From positions 1 to 5,881 of the forward strand of contig CAYRTD010000197.1 in the NCBI GenBank assembly GCA_964426915.1: 5,881 nt of DNA. The letters run 5' to 3'. Both the position numbers and the translations under genes were made by a program. The first letter of the stretch is position 1, and the number at the start of each line of letters is the position of its first letter. Origin of the DNA: CAYRTD01 sp964426915 (GTDB lineage Bacteria; Bacteroidota; Bacteroidia; Bacteroidales; GCA-2748055). This document shows positions 1 to 4,823 of the stretch, in pieces. The notes beneath the pieces were generated by a model. That model did not search any database. It was not told the origin of the DNA and saw only the letters and a list, made by a program, of their open reading frames with translations.

Positions 1-20
1 CGCGCCTTGATCTTGAACAT
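1..20 (-). other. Possible start of a fourth operon gene, off-window
   Basis: On the minus strand an ATG at 20-18 opens a frame reading MFKIKA to the window edge, 52 nt after the stop codon of the flavoprotein gene. The distance and direction fit a further operon member, and the 22-bp palindrome would lie just upstream of its start codon. Only six codons are visible, so this is a bare possibility. It is incompatible in spirit, though not strictly in sequence, with the plus-strand gene end proposed for the same bases. Confidence 0.15.
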
Positions 21-22
21 TA

Positions 23-44
23 TGTTCCGATAGCTATCGGAACA
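23..44. repeat. Perfect 22-bp palindrome
   Basis: The arms TGTTCCGATAG (23-33) and CTATCGGAACA (34-44) are exact reverse complements with no spacer. The left arm overlaps a second inverted repeat, GAACAT-T-ATGTTC at 15-27, so the two structures compete for bases 23-27. The core CCGATAGCTATCGG is of a kind I associate, from memory, with dispersed intergenic palindromes in Bacteroidota genomes. That association has not been checked here. Possible roles are a REP-like repeat unit, a cruciform or a dimeric operator. With no loop and no following T-run it is a poor intrinsic terminator. Confidence 0.75.
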
Positions 45-62
45 GACACCCGACTCTATTGA

Positions 63-82
63 CAGACACTACTTAGTGTCTG
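63..82. terminator. Hairpin over the operon's 3' end, possible terminator
   Basis: CAGACACTA (63-71) and TAGTGTCTG (74-82) are perfect inverted repeats separated by only CT. As RNA this would realistically fold as a 7-bp CAGACAC/GTGTCTG stem with a 6-nt loop. The stop codon of the flavoprotein gene (73-75, minus strand) lies in the loop and inner arm, so the structure spans the very end of the coding sequence. Neither strand shows a clean T-run directly after the stem, so a standard intrinsic terminator is not well supported. The octamer ACAGACAC also occurs at 42-49, giving an alternative partner for the 76-82 arm. Confidence 0.4.
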
Positions 83-1524
83 GATCCTTTCCTTAAAATC
101 TCAAAAGCCGTCATATAGCCATTAATGATTGCTCCTGAAAATCCTCCCCCCATTTTACCCCAGGCAGATGCAATATGCAAATTATGGGGTAGGTTATTTA
201 GATAATCGGATTTTCTATTGGGTATCTGAGCAAAACCATAAACCGCTCCTTTTGGGTTGAGGGTATATCTTTGTATGCTAAGGGGAGTTGCTAATTCCAT
301 ATATTCCACTGAATCGCGAAAACCGGGAATCAATTTATCACAGCGGTCTGTAATTATTTCACATGTCTCAGCTTTCTTTTTTTTATATTCCTCCCTGTCA
401 AGCTCTTCCCAGTCTGCAGGATAATCAATGCAGCAAACCGCTCCCACACTTTTCCCCCCGGGGGCCAGCATGGAATCAATCTGACCATAATCAACAAATG
501 TAAAGCTTCGCGTCTTAAAATCGCTGTGATTATTGGGAAGGATATCTGCCTGGGAGGAAACGGATTTGTCATAAATGAAGGTGGAATAATTCTTATTTCC
601 GATTGTACTCAGCAATTTGTTAAAGCCATAATAAACCGTAAGCAATGAAGCTCCTATTTTCAAATTTTTTATTTGATTATCAAGGGCCTCTCCGGATCTC
701 CCTGGCATCAGTTCTTTCGTAAGGCTGGGGAGGGCTGAATTAATGATGATCTCGGATGCGGTATCTATGACTTCATTATTTTTCTCTGTTCTCTTATCAT
801 AATATTTTACCCCGGATGGATTTTTATTTTCATAAATAATTCCGGTTACCAAATGATTAAGTTTTACTGTTCCCCCATTTTCCACAATTATTTCAGCCAG
901 TGCATTGGATAGTTTTTGGGATCCGCCCTTGATGAAATTTGCTCTTCCATGGTAGTAGGCTCCCTGTGCATTGAGATAGTAGGCAAACGATAGCGAATAG
1001 GGGTCATCATGATAATAACCCAGGTTTCCCAGCAAAACTAGTTTAAGATCATTGTTTTGGATAATCTCATCCAGAAATTCACCGACACTTTTGTCCTTGC
1101 GGCCTCTAAGTTCTTTCAGAATATTTCTTGCATTTAAAAGTTGATGAAAATAGCTTTCAATCCCTTTTTCTTCATCCGGGAATGTTTTTGTAAGAAGTTT
1201 TTTTGCTTGTTCGGGGTCGTGGGGTATTACAATATCATATCTGTCATTCACAAAGCGATAAAATTCAGGTAGCTCCAGGAATTCAACTTTTTTAAATATG
1301 CCCAGGTCATTGAATATCCGGGTTTTCGGATCAGCAGGATGAAGACCATCCATTTCATGCAGACCTACCTCCATGGTAAAGTCTTTCCTTTTAAAGGTGG
1401 TTGCACATCCTCCCGGCCGGTCATGTTGTTCCAAAAGCAGGACTTTTTTACCTTCTTTTGCGAGTTTTGCTCCGGCAGTAAGACCTCCTAGGCCCCCACC
1501 AACAATGATTATGTCATATTTCAT
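73..1524 (-). CDS. CrtI/RetSat-like FAD-dependent oxidoreductase
   Basis: A complete 483-residue flavoprotein of the phytoene desaturase / carotenoid isomerase / retinol saturase superfamily. The N-terminus has a textbook dinucleotide-binding fold: GGGLGG at residues 9-14, the ribose-contacting Glu32 at the end of the second strand, then RPGG at 36-39. The C-terminal FAD-contact segment is at about 448-474 (ASAW, GGGFSGAI, NGY). Family members act on hydrophobic polyene or isoprenoid chains, carrying out desaturation, cis-trans isomerisation or saturation, usually at the membrane surface. The VGLHEMDG segment at 53-60 matches the position of the GxHY-type motif in the RetSat/CrtISO branch, which argues mildly against a true phytoene desaturase. 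The gene is last of the visible three-gene operon and starts 8 nt after the acyltransferase stop. The ATG start is set by the GGGLGG motif beginning nine residues in. The substrate is unknown. A lipid substrate is inferred from the synthetase and acyltransferase upstream. Confidence 0.88.
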   Translation of the reverse strand: MKYDIIIVGGGLGGLTAGAKLAKEGKKVLLLEQHDRPGGCATTFKRKDFTMEVGLHEMDGLHPADPKTRIFNDLGIFKKVEFLELPEFYRFVNDRYDIVIPHDPEQAKKLLTKTFPDEEKGIESYFHQLLNARNILKELRGRKDKSVGEFLDEIIQNNDLKLVLLGNLGYYHDDPYSLSFAYYLNAQGAYYHGRANFIKGGSQKLSNALAEIIVENGGTVKLNHLVTGIIYENKNPSGVKYYDKRTEKNNEVIDTASEIIINSALPSLTKELMPGRSGEALDNQIKNLKIGASLLTVYYGFNKLLSTIGNKNYSTFIYDKSVSSQADILPNNHSDFKTRSFTFVDYGQIDSMLAPGGKSVGAVCCIDYPADWEELDREEYKKKKAETCEIITDRCDKLIPGFRDSVEYMELATPLSIQRYTLNPKGAVYGFAQIPNRKSDYLNNLPHNLHIASAWGKMGGGFSGAIINGYMTAFEILRKGSRH

Positions 1525-1532
1525 ATGATTGA

Positions 1533-2699
1533 CTATTTTTCCGGAATCGGATATCGTTTAAATTTTTTCTTACGATCAAAGAGGTAGCGGTATGTGATAT
1601 AATGTTTCACAGATTCACTTCCAACACCCAAAAATATTTTCTTCATTTTGGGATTGAAGTCTCCAACCCATGAAAATTCAATTTCCGTGTAATGAGGTTT
1701 TCTCTTCATGGTTTTTGCCACATTCAGAATGATCCCTGACTCAACGCCGCGTCCCTGAAATGCCGGTATAACTCCCATTAATACTCCTCTTGCACGGGTA
1801 ATGGTTTTCTTCTTTTTCAGATAGATAAATTTTATCATTCCTGCAAGGGATAGCTTACCATTCAAATGTTTAAAAATCTGGTTTACATCCGGCCACATAA
1901 GGTAAATGGCAATTGGCTTTCCTTTATAATATGCATACCAGATAAATTCCTCATCAATAATAGTCTTTGCTTTCTGAAGGGTTTTTTTGATATATGCAGC
2001 TTCCATGGGTTCAAAGTTTTCTTTAAAAGATGCCCAGGTCTGGTTATAAACAGTTACAAAATCATTTATATAACGATCTGCGTGTTTCCATTCAAAGTGT
2101 CTGAATTCATAATCAGGTTTTTTGGCTATCCAGTCTGCTATTTTCAAAAACCTCGGTGGCAACTCCTTTTTTACATCAAGGTGAAAGCCCTCCTGCCTGT
2201 AATAGGTTTTAAATCCGTATTTCTCAAATAGTTTTTGATAATATGGATGATTATACGATATTTCATAAGAAGGATGCGTAAAACCATCTACCAATAATCC
2301 CCAGTATTTATCAGTTTCTCCAAAATTAATTGGGCCATCCATGGCCTCCATTCCATTTTTTTTCAGCCAGTTACGCGCAGTGTCGAAAAGCAAAAAAGCC
2401 GCTTCCATATTGTTTATGCATTCAAAGAACCCCATCCCGCCTGTAGGCTGATCTTGTTGAGATGAGTTGTTATAATCGATGAATGCAGCAATTCTGCCAA
2501 TTGGATGATTATTCGAATTCACTAACAGCCAGCGTTTGGCTATCCCGTGATTGAAAAAAACATTTTTATCGGGATTAAAAATGGATTCAATTTCTTTGTC
2601 GAGCGGACGAACCCATGTTGGGTCATCAGCATAAATGAGTTTTGCTGTATTGTGAAAGTCCCTTTTATCTTTATGGTTTCTGACTTCAATAATTTTCAT
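1533..2699 (-). CDS. Tandem GNAT-fold N-acyltransferase, YghO-like
   Basis: A 388-residue protein that appears to contain two GNAT-like halves. The first (about 1-175) has an IGRIAAFID strand at 67-75, GFFE at 90-93, a helix LFDTARNWL at 104-112 and the GNAT-typical YYQKLFEKYGF at 153-163. It lacks an acyl-CoA pyrophosphate loop. The second (about 200-388) has the classic motif A, GVIPAFQGRGVESG, at 309-322 with Q315-G-R-G318, then a conserved-looking EFSWVGDFNPKMKKI at 341-355. The pattern (DDPTWVRPL near the N-terminus, ECI after GFF, SWV and a basic C-terminus) resembles the YghO-type family. From memory, that family is also related to the Caulobacter N-acyltransferase needed for ceramide synthesis. 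The start codon overlaps the 3' end of the acyl-CoA synthetase gene by 14 nt, suggesting translational coupling and a supply of acyl-CoA. Family assignment is fairly secure. The acceptor is unknown, and the ceramide role is inference. Confidence 0.82.
   Translation of the reverse strand: MKIIEVRNHKDKRDFHNTAKLIYADDPTWVRPLDKEIESIFNPDKNVFFNHGIAKRWLLVNSNNHPIGRIAAFIDYNNSSQQDQPTGGMGFFECINNMEAAFLLFDTARNWLKKNGMEAMDGPINFGETDKYWGLLVDGFTHPSYEISYNHPYYQKLFEKYGFKTYYRQEGFHLDVKKELPPRFLKIADWIAKKPDYEFRHFEWKHADRYINDFVTVYNQTWASFKENFEPMEAAYIKKTLQKAKTIIDEEFIWYAYYKGKPIAIYLMWPDVNQIFKHLNGKLSLAGMIKFIYLKKKKTITRARGVLMGVIPAFQGRGVESGIILNVAKTMKRKPHYTEIEFSWVGDFNPKMKKIFLGVGSESVKHYITYRYLFDRKKKFKRYPIPEK
2686..2699 (-). other. 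14-nt gene overlap (translational coupling)
   Basis: The synthetase frame ends ...KNENY-TGA with the stop at 2688-2686, while the acyltransferase starts at the ATG at 2699-2697, inside the Lys-Asn codons of the upstream gene. The two frames are both intact and each family's termini look natural, so this is not a frameshift. The start lies in an A-rich run (GAAAAATGAAAA) with no Shine-Dalgarno sequence, so ribosomes terminating on the first gene could plausibly reinitiate on the second. Confidence 0.75.
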
Positions 2700-4497
2700 T
2701 TTTCACAGTTGAGGGATTATTTTTCTTGTGATAAATGGAATTTAGTAAATTCTCGTATCTTGATTCTATGACTTTCCTCTTAAGCTTCAGTGTGGCTGAT
2801 AATTCACCTGTATGGGGAGACCAGACATCGGAAATAAGTCTTATTCTTTTTATTCGTTCGGAATCGGAAAGCATTTTGTTTATACCTGAAATTTCTTTTT
2901 TGATCATTTTCTGGACTTCCGGAATACAAATCATCTCATTGTTGCTTTGACCAGTAAACAGATTCTGCTTCTCGCACCATTCTCTAAGACATTCAAATTC
3001 AGGTATAATTAGAGCACTGGCAAATTTTTGGTGTTCCCCTACCACCATGGTCTGGTCAATAAACATCGATGTTTTTAATTTATTCTCTATTACCTGGGGT
3101 GCAATGAATTTTCCACTCGATAATTTGAAAATTTCTTTCTTGCGGTCTGTAATAAAAAGAAATTTCCCCTGTTCTAAATGTCCGATATCCCCTGTATGGA
3201 ACCATCCTTCATCATCAATAACCTCCTTTGTGAGCTCAACATTTTTATAATAACCAAGCATTACATTATGGCCTTTGCATAATATCTCATTATCATCCGC
3301 AATTTTTAATTCTACACCATCGATCAGCACTCCAACGGATCCCAGCTTGCACAGGCCTTTTTCCTGGCGGTTGATTGTAATGATAGGGGATGTCTCTGTA
3401 AGTCCGTACATGTTCAGTATTCTCAGTCCGGATGCCCAGAAAATTTTTTCGATTCCCGGTTGTAAACTCGCTCCTCCACAACCTACAATTCGGGCTTCAC
3501 CACCTAATGCCTCTCTCCATTTGGAGAAAATGAGTTTGTCTGCGATCTTCAATTGTTTGTAATAAAACCAACTTTTTTGGCCAAAGGGTTCGTACTTATT
3601 TCCGAGTTTTACAGCCCAGAAAAAAATATGTTTTTTTATCCCTTTCAGTGACCTTCCTTTCGAAAGCACTTTGTCATAAATCTTTTCAAGGATCCTGGGT
3701 ACCGCATCAAACCCTGTTGCCTTGATTTCACGCAGATCACTGGCTATAGAGGCCATGCTTTCACAATAAAATATGGTTGCGCCGGAATACTGAGTCTGGT
3801 AATTTCCCATTCGCCCACCAACATGGCATAAAGGGAGGATGCTAAGAAATCTGTCATCAGGAGTGAGCTTAAAAACCCCGGCTGCGGCAATAAAATTCTC
3901 AACAAGGTTTTTATGCGATAACATCACGGCTTTGGAAGTCCCTGTTGTCCCGGATGTATAAATAAGTGAAGCAGGATCCTCAGGTTTGATCTTAGTTTTT
4001 ATTGATTCTGTTTTTTCAATGATTTTGTTGTTGCAGGTTTTTCCTTTTTCAACTATTTCTGTCCAATGAGTAGCTCCGGAAATTTTATCAAAGGAAATAA
4101 AGTGCTCTATGGTTTCTGTTTTATTACAAACGGGATGAACAGAATCATATAATTTTTTATCGGATACTATTACCATCCGGGCATCGGAATGCTTAAAAAT
4201 ATACTCGTATTCATCGCAACTGAGTGATGTGTAGACAGGAACATGGATGACTCCAATCATTGCCATTCCCAGATCGACAAAGTTCCATTCGGGTCGGTTA
4301 TTGGATATGGTTATGATTTTATCGCCTCTTTGATAGCCAAGTTCCAAAAGGCCATAGGCAAAAAAATGAGCAAACTCGTTATACTGCCGGACTGAATACT
4401 CATGCCACTTACCATTTTCTTTTGCTGCAAATACGGTTTTTTCCGGAAAAAGCTCAGTGTATCTGTCAAGCAGGTCAAAATTACGGGTAGGTTTCAT
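2686..4497 (-). CDS. Long-chain acyl-CoA synthetase (AMP-forming, FadD15-type)
   Basis: A complete 603-residue member of the ANL adenylate-forming family, of normal length for bacterial long-chain acyl-CoA synthetases. It would convert a fatty acid, ATP and CoA to acyl-CoA, AMP and pyrophosphate via an acyl-adenylate. Visible motifs are the phosphate-binding loop YTSGTTGTSK at 180-189; ILPLCHVGGR at 220-229; the adenine-binding YGLTET at 364-369; the TGD motif at 435-437, whose Asp binds ribose; the hinge DRKKE at 451-455; the KLSSGKFIAPQ stretch at 458-468 typical of FadD15-like enzymes; and a C-terminal TLKLKRK at 569-575 containing the expected catalytic Lys. The loop is slightly non-canonical: Ser188 and Ala190 replace the usual Pro and Gly around Lys189. 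There is no signal peptide. The leader is A-rich without a Shine-Dalgarno, typical of Bacteroidota. It is the first gene of the operon and overlaps the next by 14 nt. Chain-length preference cannot be read from the sequence. Confidence 0.92.
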   Translation of the reverse strand: MKPTRNFDLLDRYTELFPEKTVFAAKENGKWHEYSVRQYNEFAHFFAYGLLELGYQRGDKIITISNNRPEWNFVDLGMAMIGVIHVPVYTSLSCDEYEYIFKHSDARMVIVSDKKLYDSVHPVCNKTETIEHFISFDKISGATHWTEIVEKGKTCNNKIIEKTESIKTKIKPEDPASLIYTSGTTGTSKAVMLSHKNLVENFIAAAGVFKLTPDDRFLSILPLCHVGGRMGNYQTQYSGATIFYCESMASIASDLREIKATGFDAVPRILEKIYDKVLSKGRSLKGIKKHIFFWAVKLGNKYEPFGQKSWFYYKQLKIADKLIFSKWREALGGEARIVGCGGASLQPGIEKIFWASGLRILNMYGLTETSPIITINRQEKGLCKLGSVGVLIDGVELKIADDNEILCKGHNVMLGYYKNVELTKEVIDDEGWFHTGDIGHLEQGKFLFITDRKKEIFKLSSGKFIAPQVIENKLKTSMFIDQTMVVGEHQKFASALIIPEFECLREWCEKQNLFTGQSNNEMICIPEVQKMIKKEISGINKMLSDSERIKRIRLISDVWSPHTGELSATLKLKRKVIESRYENLLNSIYHKKNNPSTVKNENY

Positions 4498-4537
4498 GAA
4501 TTTATTTATGTGTTTGTTTCAACGACATTAAGAATCT

Positions 4538-4555
4538 GAGGAAATCCAGAGGAAA
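4538..4555. repeat. Direct repeat GAGGAAA, 11-bp period
   Basis: GAGGAAA occurs at 4538-4544 and again at 4549-4555, start-to-start 11 bp, close to one helical turn. A looser third element, AGAAAA, follows at 4560-4565. The pair overlaps the best -7-like candidate for the operon (4552-4559), a position suited to an operator or to the early untranslated leader, which is strikingly pyrimidine-rich on the minus strand. It could equally be chance in AT-rich DNA. Confidence 0.25.
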
Positions 4556-4595
4556 GATAAGAAAACTTATTTAATTGATCATAAATATTATAAAA

Positions 4596-4611
4596 GGTGA
4601 GGAATATCACC
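4596..4611. promoter_or_regulatory. Interrupted palindrome, candidate operator
   Basis: GGTGA (4596-4600) and TCACC (4607-4611) are perfect 5-bp arms around a 6-bp centre, GGAATA. The GC-rich arms stand out in an AT-rich region, and the site lies about 100 bp upstream of the synthetase start and 37 bp above the best -7 candidate. Size and symmetry fit a dimeric repressor site such as TetR or GntR families use for fatty-acid genes. No regulator gene is in the window, so this is inference from shape and position only. Confidence 0.3.
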
Positions 4612-4823
4612 GCTTTCCCTGTATCTATTACTATTCTTTTTCGTTAAGTTTAATATTGATTAGCAGATTAACAGAAGTATGCATAGAAGCAAATCGTTTT
4701 TCAGATGTTAAGGAAAAATTAACATTATGTAAAACAGTATGATTAAAGCAGTTCTGTGCAGATAAAAATTTTACGGAATAAATAGCGTAACCAAATAACC
4801 AATTGCAACGTATTTGCGGACTT

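Larger units (their letters stand above)
1..62 (+). other. Possible 3' end of an off-window plus-strand gene
   Basis: Reading from base 3, a plus-strand frame is open from the window edge to a TGA at 60-62. It gives a 19-residue tail that starts RLDLEHYVPIAIGT and ends in RLY. If real, this gene converges on the minus-strand operon, with only 10 bp between the two stop codons, and the hairpin at 63-82 would sit in the right place for a shared bidirectional terminator. Against it, 19 codons is too short to prove coding. The middle of the tail (VPIAIGT) is simply the 22-bp palindrome at 23-44 read as protein, and such palindromes usually lie between genes. A competing reading is a minus-strand gene start at 20. 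The sequence to the left of the window would settle it. Confidence 0.2.
4498..4823. promoter_or_regulatory. Divergent intergenic region between the operon and wzi-like gene
   Basis: A 326-bp AT-rich gap that must hold the promoters of both divergent transcription units. No RNA gene or credible ORF was seen. On the minus strand, TATCTTTC (4559-4552) matches seven of eight positions of the Bacteroidota -7 consensus TAnnTTTG, about 55 bp before the synthetase start. Its -33 partner is poor (TTTA, spacing 22). A TATAAT-like string also lies at 4592-4587 on the minus strand. On the plus strand TAAGTTTA at 4645-4652 is a seven-of-eight match without a -33 TTG. None is convincing alone. Candidate operator elements lie at 4538-4555 and 4596-4611. 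Confidence 0.4.

Noticed and set aside
1866..2231. A 121-codon open frame on the plus strand
   Set aside because: It lies entirely inside the acyltransferase gene on the opposite strand, whose protein has clear GNAT motifs. The plus-strand translation is rich in Phe, Ile, Cys and Lys with no recognisable pattern, as expected of an antisense shadow in AT-rich DNA.
2686..2699. Possible frameshift joining the synthetase and the acyltransferase
   Set aside because: Both proteins have complete, natural termini for their families and belong to different folds. The overlap is an ordinary operon junction, not a broken gene.
3275..3562. Several open frames of 60-95 codons overlapping the synthetase gene on either strand
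   Set aside because: All fall within the acyl-CoA synthetase coding region, which carries conserved motifs throughout, and none has family features or a plausible leader of its own.
4735..4800. AT-rich stretch before the wzi-like gene considered as a small RNA or riboswitch
   Set aside because: No stable stem, no terminator and no known aptamer pattern could be recognised. AAAATTTT and similar symmetric strings are expected by chance at this base composition.
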